From: Niallia nealsonii
Lineage (GTDB): Bacteria > Bacillota > Bacilli > Bacillales > Cytobacillaceae
Direction: 5' to 3'
Length of the DNA stretch: 64,000 nucleotides
Assembly: GCF_002835805.1 (NCBI RefSeq)
Contig: NZ_PISE01000030.1
Span: 1 to 64,000 of the forward strand
Shown here: piece after piece, positions 1 to 8,036 of the stretch
How the letters are laid out: the number at the start of each line of letters is the position of its first letter
Numbering within the stretch: the first letter of the stretch is position 1
The notes under the pieces: generated by a model
What the model saw: only the letters and a program-made list of their open reading frames with translations
The model's database searches: none
Told to the model about the DNA's origin: nothing
Translations under genes and position numbers: made by a program

Positions 1-3
1 GCC

Positions 4-52
4 ATAAAAAACACCCCTAAATTGTTAGATTTGGTGTCTAACAATTTAGGGG
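4..52 (-). terminator. Rho-independent terminator of the DMT exporter gene
   Basis: A perfect 16-bp inverted repeat (14-29 with 37-52, 7-nt loop) is followed on the minus strand by a U-run (complement of the A-run at 5-10). It lies just past the stop of the minus-strand exporter gene. Confidence 0.9.
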
Positions 53-97
53 CAGTTCATAATTTCGACAGTCTTTTGATTATTTATTAGGATTTTG

Positions 98-1021
98 TTA
101 CGAAATGTTGATTGATTTCGCGGCGGTTATTTTTTTGCTTTTTGCATGATTTTGGATTTTATGATAATTAATCAGAAGCAAGCTTGTTAGAATAAAAAGG
201 ATGCCTACAAACATAATAGGATGGAAATATTCTTTGTAAAACAAAGAGCCAATTGCTAAAGCAATTAGGGGTGAAACATATAGCCAAGTAGATGGAAAAA
301 AAGAGTTTGTTTTTGCGACTAGATAATAATATATCGTGTGCCCAAGCATAGAGCCCGCGATAATTAAATAAGCGATGGAGCTTATTCCTTCTATCGAAAA
401 AGAAGGGATGCTCTCTTTTGAAATAACAGATATCATGATTAAAAAGAGACCGCCGTATATCATTTGGACAGCATTTAAAACAATGGGAGAATCAGACTTC
501 AAAGCAGCTATCACTTTGCTTGAGTAAATTGTTCCCCATGCATATCCGATTTCTCCAAGAAGTATGACACTGCATCCTATTAGCCATTTTGTATTAAACT
601 CTATCGTTAATCCTGGAAGAAATAAAAATAATACCCCAATAAAGCCAATTACTACGCCAATCATACTAATCATTGCTATACGGGTTTTAAACATAATCCG
701 CTGCAGCATAATAATCAATATAGGTCCAGTTGCCGAAAGAACAGCTGCAATTCCTGATGTTACATATTGCTCTGCCCAATATAAACAAGAAAATGTAATA
801 AAGGTCAAAGAAAATCCGGTGAAAATTAATTCTTTACGCAAAAGCAAACCTCTAATTGAGCGATCCCGACAAAAAAAGAATAAAAAGATAATAGCTCCAG
901 CCAGCAAAAATCGGATGCCAGCAGAAAAAAATGGGGGAAGTCCTGCATCCACTCCAATTTTTATCGCTAAAAAAGTCGTTCCAAAGATAAAACACATTAT
1001 ACTGTATAAAAAAATTATCAT
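98..1021 (-). CDS. DMT superfamily (EamA) inner-membrane exporter
   Basis: The protein is about 307 aa with ten hydrophobic segments arranged as two EamA repeats. This is typical of the drug/metabolite transporter family, which exports amino acids or small metabolites. The start at 1021 is chosen because AGGAGGG sits directly upstream; the longer frame begins 25 codons earlier without a Shine-Dalgarno sequence. It is divergent from a MocR-type regulator 112 bp away, so the regulator probably controls it. The substrate cannot be read from the sequence. The frame is intact and ends with its own terminator. Confidence 0.85.
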   Translation of the reverse strand: MIIFLYSIMCFIFGTTFLAIKIGVDAGLPPFFSAGIRFLLAGAIIFLFFFCRDRSIRGLLLRKELIFTGFSLTFITFSCLYWAEQYVTSGIAAVLSATGPILIIMLQRIMFKTRIAMISMIGVVIGFIGVLFLFLPGLTIEFNTKWLIGCSVILLGEIGYAWGTIYSSKVIAALKSDSPIVLNAVQMIYGGLFLIMISVISKESIPSFSIEGISSIAYLIIAGSMLGHTIYYYLVAKTNSFFPSTWLYVSPLIALAIGSLFYKEYFHPIMFVGILFILTSLLLINYHKIQNHAKSKKITAAKSINIS

Positions 1022-1133
1022 CTTAATCCCTCCTATTTCTAATAGTAAGGTAGAATGAACAGAACAGATGCTAATAAACAGACCAGATGGAAACAAAAAG
1101 ATGCAATAATGAATAAAAAGGAGGATTAAATAA

Positions 1134-2540
1134 ATGACTAGAATTCCTTTATATCAGCAAGTATGTGATTATATCATTCAGCGCATAAAGACAGGAGAGT
1201 GGGAAGAAGGCAGCAGGCTTCCATCTATTCGTACGTTAGCAAGCCAGCTAGGAGTCAATCGTTTAACAGTATTAAAGGCGTTTCAAGTATTAAAAGATAG
1301 TCAATATGTATATGCCAAGGATAAGTCTGGATATTATGTACAAAAAAATGCTGACAATCAAAAAAAACAGCAAAGTACCTTAAACGAACCCAAAATTTAT
1401 TCCTATATAAAAAACAGCCATCTATCAGATATACATAATAAACCGGTCAACTATATGTTTTCTACTTCTTTAATTGATCCCAAGCTGTTGCCAAACCGGT
1501 ATTTATCCGAGCATGTGAAAGAAGTATTTGATCAATATCCTCAGCTATTAGGGACATATGCACCAGTAAAAGGAGATAAGGAGCTTATAAAAGGATTTTC
1601 TGCTTATTTTCAAAAATACTATAATTTTTATATTCATGAAGAGTCCATTTTAATTACAACTGGGGCACAACAGGGAATAGATATTATTGCAAAAGTATTT
1701 GTGCAGTCCCGTGATTATGTGCTAATTGATTCGCCAACCTATAGTGCGGCCGTTGATATTTTTCTTAATAGAGGTGCACAACTTTTGCCTATTGATTTGA
1801 CTACAAAAGGATTTTCATTGGAGCAGGTAGAATCGTATATGAAAAAGTATAAGCCGAAATTATTTTATATGAATCCAACTTTTCATAATCCTACAGGATA
1901 TACAGTCCCGACTGAACAACGAAAACAGTTGGTGGAACTTGCGGAAAGATACCAATGTATTCTTGTAGAAGATGATTCTTTTCATGAAATTTACTTTGTT
2001 AAAGCCCCGCCTGCTCCAATTTTTACCTATGATCCATGCGGCTATGTGATCTATTTAAGAAGCTTCAGCAAATATATTGCCCCTGGATTAAGAATATGTG
2101 CACTTTTGGCTCATCCTATTCTAATAAAATGGCTTGTAAAGGGAAAGGCTTTAGCGGATAATGGAACACCTTTGTTAAATCAAAAGGCATTCTTATATTA
2201 TTTAACATCAGAAAGAGTGCAAAGGCATATGGAGAAGCTTAGGATTGCCTTACAACTTAGAAAAGAGGCGATGGAGAAGGAATTGTCTCTTAAACAATTT
2301 CAGTGGAATAGTCCAGCAGGAGGCTTAAATTTATGGGTAAAACTTCATGAGGACATCAATATAGAAAAGTTTAAGATAAAAGCATTAGAGCAGCAAATTT
2401 CTATTGTTCCAGGCAATATTTGTGATCCGTTAGCGCGCAGTATACCTTATATTCGGCTAAGTTATTCATTTTTAAATGAACAAGAAATTAAAGAGGGAAT
2501 ACAGCTTTTGAACGAGGTGCACGAATCACTAAAAGTATAG
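1134..2540 (+). CDS. MocR-type regulator: GntR wHTH plus aminotransferase domain
   Basis: The protein is 468 aa. Residues 1-75 form a GntR winged helix (GSRLPSIRTLASQLGVNR is typical) and about 110-465 a class I aminotransferase fold. The PLP lysine is K313 in SFSKY, with NPTFHNPTG and EDDSFHE as further fold-type-I signatures. MocR proteins use the PLP domain to sense an amine or vitamer and control a divergent gene, here the EamA exporter. AAAGGAGG stands 8 nt before the ATG. The closest known members include PdxR and GabR, but neither a pdx nor a gab gene is adjacent, so the effector is open. Confidence 0.9.
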   Translation: MTRIPLYQQVCDYIIQRIKTGEWEEGSRLPSIRTLASQLGVNRLTVLKAFQVLKDSQYVYAKDKSGYYVQKNADNQKKQQSTLNEPKIYSYIKNSHLSDIHNKPVNYMFSTSLIDPKLLPNRYLSEHVKEVFDQYPQLLGTYAPVKGDKELIKGFSAYFQKYYNFYIHEESILITTGAQQGIDIIAKVFVQSRDYVLIDSPTYSAAVDIFLNRGAQLLPIDLTTKGFSLEQVESYMKKYKPKLFYMNPTFHNPTGYTVPTEQRKQLVELAERYQCILVEDDSFHEIYFVKAPPAPIFTYDPCGYVIYLRSFSKYIAPGLRICALLAHPILIKWLVKGKALADNGTPLLNQKAFLYYLTSERVQRHMEKLRIALQLRKEAMEKELSLKQFQWNSPAGGLNLWVKLHEDINIEKFKIKALEQQISIVPGNICDPLARSIPYIRLSYSFLNEQEIKEGIQLLNEVHESLKV

Positions 2541-2555
2541 GGGAGAGATGAGAAG

Positions 2556-2834
2556 ATGGAGAAGATCTCTTTAGTGTATTATGTTATAACGAGAAAGATT
2601 GAATTTACAGAACAACGTATTATAGAAGAGGAAAAAAAGATTATCTTATATGATGATAAGATAATGGCAGATAATCGGATATTTTATTTACATACAGTGT
2701 CTGATGTTTCCTTTAAAAGGACAACGAACGAATATGATATGCTCTATTTGCATACACTTAGCGGTGTATTTTCTTTTCTGATTAAGGACAATCCAAAAAA
2801 ATTTATGCGAATGGTTAAAGAAAAAGAAAACTAA
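2556..2834 (+). CDS. Small hypothetical protein, possible PH-like fold
   Basis: This 92-aa protein starts 15 bp after the MocR gene with GGGGAGAG at good spacing, so the two are likely co-transcribed. It is rich in beta-forming residues, has no signal peptide or membrane segment, and ends in a basic KKFMRMVKEKEN tail. The pattern of short strands followed by a C-terminal helix recalls small bacterial PH-like proteins, but I see no diagnostic motif. The function is unknown. Confidence 0.7.
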   Translation: MEKISLVYYVITRKIEFTEQRIIEEEKKIILYDDKIMADNRIFYLHTVSDVSFKRTTNEYDMLYLHTLSGVFSFLIKDNPKKFMRMVKEKEN

Positions 2835-2862
2835 CCTCTGAATTTAATGAGGTTAGTTTTTT
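2831..2862. terminator. Bidirectional terminator
   Basis: An 8-bp stem (CTAACCTC at 2831-2838 with GAGGTTAG at 2849-2856) has T's on the right and A's on the left. It serves the converging hypothetical gene and the BI-1 family gene. Confidence 0.8.
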
Positions 2863-2868
2863 AGCAAA

Positions 2869-3507
2869 TTAATCTTTATTAGAAAGAATACCGAAAATGC
2901 GGAGAATGTTAATAAATAAATTAATAAAATCCAGATATAGATTTAAAGCCATTAATGGAACTTCTTCAGCTGAGATTCCATAATGCTTCATTCTATTGAA
3001 ATCAAATAATACATATCCGCTGAATACTAAAACGCCAATAAAAGAATAAGCAAGCATGGCAGTAGAGCTAAGCGGCCAGAAAATATTAAAAATTGATATC
3101 GCAATTAAGGCGAGAAGTGCTGCCATTAGCATGCCGCCTAAAAAGGATAGATCTCTTTTGGTTGTAGTGGCATATAAAGCCAAACCTCCAAAAATGACAG
3201 TGGTGGTTCCGAATGCTGTCAGCACTAAATTTGCGCCAATAGTAGAAACATAGTGCGCTACTATTGGGTAAGTAGTTATTCCTGATATAAACGTAAATGT
3301 ATACAAAAAGGAATAAGATAAAGATTTTCCTTTTCGCAAAAAGAATGCAATAATGAGCAAAACAATTTCTAAAATAGACAATGGCAAAAATAGGGAGGTG
3401 GGAATATAATTGCCGGCCAAAGTTCCAACAAATGCAATCGCTAATGATAAAGCAAATGTTTTTAATACAGCAGGCATATGCTCATTTCTAGCACTATGTG
3501 CGTACAT
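2869..3507 (-). CDS. Bax inhibitor-1/YccA family membrane protein (YetJ-like)
   Basis: The protein is about 212 aa with seven hydrophobic segments. The C-terminal half carries the two aspartate motifs of the family (FDFNRM and LYLDFINLF), which form the pH-sensing pair in B. subtilis YetJ, a pH-dependent calcium leak channel. ATG at 3507 is preferred over the GTG three codons upstream because GGAG lies 8 nt before it. It is followed on the same strand by nothing but a shared terminator, so it is probably monocistronic. Confidence 0.9.
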   Translation of the reverse strand: MYAHSARNEHMPAVLKTFALSLAIAFVGTLAGNYIPTSLFLPLSILEIVLLIIAFFLRKGKSLSYSFLYTFTFISGITTYPIVAHYVSTIGANLVLTAFGTTTVIFGGLALYATTTKRDLSFLGGMLMAALLALIAISIFNIFWPLSSTAMLAYSFIGVLVFSGYVLFDFNRMKHYGISAEEVPLMALNLYLDFINLFINILRIFGILSNKD

Positions 3508-3578
3508 TTTTTTCACTCCATTAATAAGTATTTAGATTATATACGTCAATAAATTAAAATAGTTTCATATTAAATATA

Positions 3579-3974
3579 TTATTTTTCTCGGACAATATCC
3601 CTTTTTAGCAAATCTCTAATTTCCATTAATAATTCCTCTTTTGAATCTGTTTTAATCTCTTCTTCTTTTTCTTGTTGTACTTTTTCTTTTCTCTTTAATC
3701 TATTAATAAGCTTTACAAATAAAAAGATGGAAAAAGCAATAATAAAAAAATCTAAAATAGTCTGAATAAAGGTTCCATATTTAATAACTGCAGTGCCATG
3801 GCGGAAAATTAAAGAGGTAAAATCAATTCCTCCTACTAACATTCCAATAATGGGCATAATTACATCATTTACTAATGAACTGACAATTTTGCTGAATGCT
3901 GTGCCGATAATAACCCCGACAGCCAAGTCTACTACATTGCCTTTTATCGCAAATTGTTTAAATTCATTCCACAT
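3579..3974 (-). CDS. mscL: Large-conductance mechanosensitive channel MscL
   Basis: The protein is 131 aa, the usual MscL length. The N-terminus [27 protein letters not shown] is the classic S1/TM1 gate, followed by a periplasmic loop, TM2 and a charged C-terminal helix. It opens under membrane tension to release osmolytes. AGGAGG is 7 nt from the ATG. It stands alone between BI-1 and acylphosphatase on the same strand. Confidence 0.97.
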   Translation of the reverse strand: MWNEFKQFAIKGNVVDLAVGVIIGTAFSKIVSSLVNDVIMPIIGMLVGGIDFTSLIFRHGTAVIKYGTFIQTILDFFIIAFSIFLFVKLINRLKRKEKVQQEKEEEIKTDSKEELLMEIRDLLKRDIVREK

Positions 3975-4090
3975 AAGTATTCCTCCTCTATAAATAGCTA
4001 ATTATTATCAGTATAGGTAAAAGGATAGAGAGATATTCGCTTGTCTCCACTGCTTACTAAACAGCTAGCCATAAAAACTTGTCTCCTTTG

Positions 4091-4357
4091 CTAGCGAATT
4101 TTAAACGAAGTAAAGCCCGAAGGAATCTCTTCCCGTATATCTAAATGCTCTACAGATATAAAGCGATTCCCTTTTTTTATTTCCTTGATAAAACTTAATA
4201 AAGCTTCTTTACATGCAGATGCCACAATTTCAACTGAACCATTCTCTAAATTTTTAACCCATCCAGTAACATCGTAGTGGATAGCCTTCATTTGTACAAA
4301 ATACCGAAAACCAACGCCTTGGACTTTGCCTGAAACAATAAGATGATATTGAATCAT
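4091..4357 (-). CDS. acyP: Acylphosphatase
   Basis: The protein is 88 aa. VSGKVQGVGFRYF contains the phosphate-binding loop and catalytic arginine, and GWVKNLENGSVEI contains the catalytic asparagine. The enzyme hydrolyses acyl phosphates such as acetyl or carbamoyl phosphate in the cytoplasm. The Shine-Dalgarno GGAGA is 8 nt from the ATG. The gene is single and of the usual length. Confidence 0.95.
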   Translation of the reverse strand: MIQYHLIVSGKVQGVGFRYFVQMKAIHYDVTGWVKNLENGSVEIVASACKEALLSFIKEIKKGNRFISVEHLDIREEIPSGFTSFKIR

Positions 4358-4677
4358 TATATCATTCTCCTTTCCTAATACTAGTTTGCTATGGGACCCG
4401 CTTTTAATTTTTTATATATAGTAGTAAAAAAAGCCCATTTTCTTTTTTTCGGAGATTAATAGCCTTGTTCTACTGTACAATAAATAAATAAGTAAAGAGG
4501 ATTTTCAAAAAAAAGCGTTTAACTCTATGAGAAAAGTTGGAGAATTATTCTTTGCATTTTATTTATTTGGAAAAAGCTAGATTTGTAGAACAACCCTCAT
4601 TTTGTTAATATATTAAGTACTTATAACAAAAACATGTTTTTATGTAAAGAAGCGTGTAGTGTTCAGGAGATAAATAA
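4358..4677. other. Intergenic region, 320 bp
   Basis: This AT-rich spacer lies between two divergent genes and must hold both promoters. TTGTTA near 4613 and TATAAC near 4631 could serve the + strand gene. I see no small frame or convincing hairpin. Confidence 0.4.
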
Positions 4678-5778
4678 ATGAAACCTTATATATATACTAG
4701 CATTATCATATTTTGTTTAATTGGAGTTACGGTATTTGCTGTAAATGTTAATGTTAGCCAAAAACATCCAGCAACTAAAGTGGCAGAAGACATGGTAGAT
4801 AAAAAAGCGATTAGCTGGATGCAAGAAAATGCTTTATATGAATTAAATATGAAAAATGGCAATAAAGAGTATGAGGCGTATTTAGTAAGTGAAAATCAAA
4901 AAAAGTATAGCTTGCAGCAAGAAAATATATATGGAAAAAAAGATGATCAATTAGTGGAGGGAGATTATTCTTTTTATGTTCTGGATGATAAGTCAGAATA
5001 TGCCTATAAACAAACGGTCGCTATGCAGCATATGACGTTTAATACATCCAAAAAAAATAAAAGTACTTTTTATGTAAATAAGCATACAGTTGCAGTGATT
5101 TATCAACAAAGAAATGAAGACGTTATTGATGCTTATATGTATTCTATAAAAAAAGGGAAGGTTGTTTTATTATCAGATGAGGCTTTACAGCTTTATGATC
5201 GAAAAATAAAAAATGTCCAACAAAATTATCTGCAAACCATCTCTAAAAAGGATAAGGAAACATACGAAGTAAAAACGTGGATACTTGATGCGGAAAAAAT
5301 GAGACTTAATGAATTAGATGCTACAATAGTTAAAGATAAAAAGGTTGTATCTGATTGGCTGGATACAGAAGAATATTATTATCCATATAAAAATGTGCAG
5401 GATATTTCAAATATGGTCAGCAAGGCTGAACAAGGCATGCTAATAGGAAGCCAGTATCCAATTGGAACAAATATTGATGTAATTAAGAAATCAAATCCTA
5501 ATTACCTGAAAGAAGAAAAACAAAAGGATACGGTAACGGTAGAATATCCAGAAGTTACCTATTATTATAATGAAAAAGAAAAACAAGTTACAGCGATATC
5601 CATTCCAGGAATTCGTCTGAAAACGACTTTGCAGGAGTTGGAAGCAAAGTTTGGAGAACCGAAAAGTTATATAAAAAATAAAGAGATAACAGCTGTTTAT
5701 GAAGCAGGAAAATATGAACTTCATTTTGTTATTACAGATTCACAAGAAATAGAATCTATTCAATTAATAAAAAGGTAA
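4678..5778 (+). CDS. Membrane-anchored or secreted protein with a DUF4309/YjgB-like C-terminus
   Basis: The protein is 366 aa with an N-terminal hydrophobic segment (about residues 4-24) and no lipobox cysteine, so it is anchored or secreted. The middle is charged and Lys/Tyr-rich. The last 120 residues (GTNIDVIKKSNPNYL, then a Tyr-rich strand, then LKTTLQELEAKFGEP) follow the repeat of DUF4309 proteins such as B. subtilis YjgB. The upstream GGAGATAAATAA is a weak Shine-Dalgarno region. The function is unknown; the domain match is from memory of the pattern. Confidence 0.7.
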   Translation: MKPYIYTSIIIFCLIGVTVFAVNVNVSQKHPATKVAEDMVDKKAISWMQENALYELNMKNGNKEYEAYLVSENQKKYSLQQENIYGKKDDQLVEGDYSFYVLDDKSEYAYKQTVAMQHMTFNTSKKNKSTFYVNKHTVAVIYQQRNEDVIDAYMYSIKKGKVVLLSDEALQLYDRKIKNVQQNYLQTISKKDKETYEVKTWILDAEKMRLNELDATIVKDKKVVSDWLDTEEYYYPYKNVQDISNMVSKAEQGMLIGSQYPIGTNIDVIKKSNPNYLKEEKQKDTVTVEYPEVTYYYNEKEKQVTAISIPGIRLKTTLQELEAKFGEPKSYIKNKEITAVYEAGKYELHFVITDSQEIESIQLIKR

Positions 5779-5807
5779 AAAAGGAAAAAACTTTTCCCTT
5801 TTTTACC
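5774..5807 (+). terminator. Terminator hairpin
   Basis: GGTAAAAAAGG pairs with CCTTTTTTACC around a short loop. It lies directly at the stop codon and separates the gene from converging ampS. Confidence 0.7.
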
Positions 5808-5822
5808 TCTAAAGAGTCACAA

Positions 5823-7055
5823 TTAAAATGCCCAATTGCCATTCCTAAAGATTGCTTCCACTTTTCCATCTGCCGTCACGCCATCAATATCCATTTTATC
5901 GGAGCCAATCATAAAATCTACATGTGTGATGCTTTCATTGAGACCAACAGCTGTGAGTTCTTCACTTGTCATTTTTTTGCCGCCTTCTATACAGAAAGCA
6001 TAAGCGCTGCCAATAGCTAGATGATTGGAGGCATTTTCATCAAATAGCGTGTTGTAATAAAGAATATTTGACTCAGAAATAGGGGAGTGATGTGGTACAA
6101 GGGCCACTTCTCCTAAATAATGAGAACCTTCATCTGTTTCCACTAATTGTCGCAGAATCTCTTCTCCTTCTTCTGCCTTCACATCAGTGATTCTTCCATC
6201 TTTAAAGGTGATGGAAAATTGGTCAATAATATTGCCGCCATAACTTAATGGCTTTGTACTAGAGACTGTTCCATTTACACCTGTTTTATAAGGGACAGTA
6301 AACACTTCTTCTGTTGGCATATTTGCCATAAATTCAAACCCTTTTTCATTGATGCTTCCTGCACCGCACCATAAATGATTTTTTGGAAGTTCAATTGTTA
6401 AATCTGTTCCAGGTGCCTTGTAGTGAAGTTCTTTATAAGCTTTATTGTTTAAATAGTCTACTTTTTCATGTAGTGTTTTATCGTGTTTTTTCCATGCTTC
6501 AATCGGGTTATCAGCATCTACACGGGAAGCTTTAAAGATAGCATCCCATAACAAATCGACACGTTTTTCAGAAGGCTCGTTAGGAAATACTTTATCTGCC
6601 CAGCTTTGAGAAGCTGTGCCGATTACTGTCCAGCTCACTTTATCTGATTGAATATATTTGCGGAATGTAGTTAATGCTTTTCCTGACGCTTTTTGAAAAT
6701 TGCTGATTTTTTCAGATGAAATCCCTTTTAGAAGATCAGGGCTAGAAGATAGAACAGACATGAATGCTGCGCCATTTTCTGCTAATTCTTCTGTTTCTTT
6801 TGCCCTCCATTTTGGATATTCTAAAAAGGCTTCACTTGGCGCTAATTCATATTTTGTTCTTGTAACGATGTCATCTGTCCAATTTACGACAACATTGTTT
6901 GCCCCTAGTTCATATGCTTTTTTTACTACGATACGTACAAATTCTGCTGCATCAATTGTTGTGTTGATAACAAGTGTTTGGTCTTTTTGAATATTAACGC
7001 CAACTTTAACAGCAAGTTCTGCATATTTCTCTAAATTCTTTTGAAATGTGCTCAT
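5823..7055 (-). CDS. ampS: Aminopeptidase AmpS, M29 family
   Basis: The protein is 410 aa when started at 7055, the same length as the B. subtilis protein. An AGGAG stands 7 nt before this ATG; a second ATG is three bases upstream and the 435-aa frame has no ribosome site. M29 metallo-aminopeptidases carry paired metal ligands. Candidates here include E and H in the NESITHVDFMIGSDKMDIDG and VPHHSPIS segments. The protein is cytoplasmic and removes N-terminal residues from peptides. The gene is monocistronic. Confidence 0.93.
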   Translation of the reverse strand: MSTFQKNLEKYAELAVKVGVNIQKDQTLVINTTIDAAEFVRIVVKKAYELGANNVVVNWTDDIVTRTKYELAPSEAFLEYPKWRAKETEELAENGAAFMSVLSSSPDLLKGISSEKISNFQKASGKALTTFRKYIQSDKVSWTVIGTASQSWADKVFPNEPSEKRVDLLWDAIFKASRVDADNPIEAWKKHDKTLHEKVDYLNNKAYKELHYKAPGTDLTIELPKNHLWCGAGSINEKGFEFMANMPTEEVFTVPYKTGVNGTVSSTKPLSYGGNIIDQFSITFKDGRITDVKAEEGEEILRQLVETDEGSHYLGEVALVPHHSPISESNILYYNTLFDENASNHLAIGSAYAFCIEGGKKMTSEELTAVGLNESITHVDFMIGSDKMDIDGVTADGKVEAIFRNGNWAF

Positions 7056-7238
7056 CATTTCACTCCTAATTAGTTCAATTTTTTTATGTAATGCAAAAAA
7101 ATTCAAGATACAAGCACTTGGCAAGAGCAAGTATTATTGTTGCTTTTATTTTAGCTTTTTTATGAGTAGAAAGAAACTAAAAAGGTACTCACATTTTTTT
7201 GATATAATGCTAATAATGGAATGCTAGAGGAGGTAAGA

Positions 7239-7907
7239 ATGTCTCAATTATTAAAAGCAGTTATATTTGATTTCGATGGTGTTATTGCAGACACTGTTTC
7301 TTTATATTATGAAGCAACCAAAAGATTAGCAATCGAGATGCAGGTACCCTTTACAAAGGAAGATAATATTCGTTTTCAAGGAATTCCACGTAAAGTGTTG
7401 ATTAATGAACTTGCATCTAGAGGGAATTTATCATTAACAGAAGAAGAAAAAATCGTGTTGGGAAATAAAAAAGGAGATTATTATAAAGAACTAATTGCCG
7501 ATTTTACAGACAAGCAAATGCTGCCTGGAATAAAGGAGTTTCTGAATGATTTAAAAAATGCTGGAATCAAAATGGCGATAGCCTCATCGAGCTCTAATGC
7601 GCCTTTTTTATTAGAACGGTTTGGTGTAAAAGAATGGTTTAATTGCATTGTTGATCCACATTCCTTAAAAAAAGGAAAACCTGATCCAGAGATCTTTTTA
7701 ACAGCTGCCAACTGCCTGCAAGTAGATTACAAAAACTGTGCAGCTATTGAAGATGGAGAAGCAGGTTTAAAAGGAATTATGGAGACACCGATGTTTTCTG
7801 TTGGAGTGGGAAAAGAAGAATACTTAAAGTATGCAGATTGGCATGTAAAGGAAACACAACATTTAAATCTGGACAGTTTATTAAAAAAGTTCCAGATAAA
7901 AGGATAA
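7239..7907 (+). CDS. HAD superfamily hydrolase, beta-phosphoglucomutase type
   Basis: The protein is 222 aa. Motif I is VIFDFDGVIADT, with both catalytic aspartates. Motif II is IASSSSN, motif III the lysine of KKGKPDPEIF, and motif IV IEDGEAGLKG. The C1 cap (residues about 15-85) is as in beta-phosphoglucomutase. The start at 7239 follows AGAGGAGGT at ideal spacing, six codons inside the longest frame. No maltose phosphorylase lies nearby, so the sugar-phosphate substrate is uncertain. Confidence 0.85.
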   Translation: MSQLLKAVIFDFDGVIADTVSLYYEATKRLAIEMQVPFTKEDNIRFQGIPRKVLINELASRGNLSLTEEEKIVLGNKKGDYYKELIADFTDKQMLPGIKEFLNDLKNAGIKMAIASSSSNAPFLLERFGVKEWFNCIVDPHSLKKGKPDPEIFLTAANCLQVDYKNCAAIEDGEAGLKGIMETPMFSVGVGKEEYLKYADWHVKETQHLNLDSLLKKFQIKG

Positions 7908-8036
7908 ATCTTAATGTATGGTAGTATAAATCGTAAACAGAATGACGTAAAGGCAAATATAAAAGAAAAATTTCTAAGTGCTAAATGATTGTTCTTTAAA
8001 AGGCGCATTTTAGAAAATAAAGGAGCATAAAACAAA

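Noticed and set aside
564..1058. 164-codon + strand frame over the DMT exporter
   Set aside because: It is a shadow of the exporter gene on the other strand, with no ribosome site and low-complexity Ile/Lys/Pro composition.
7985..8000. SinR operator upstream of topB
   Set aside because: It is a single GTTCTTT half-site without a partner, expected by chance in AT-rich DNA.
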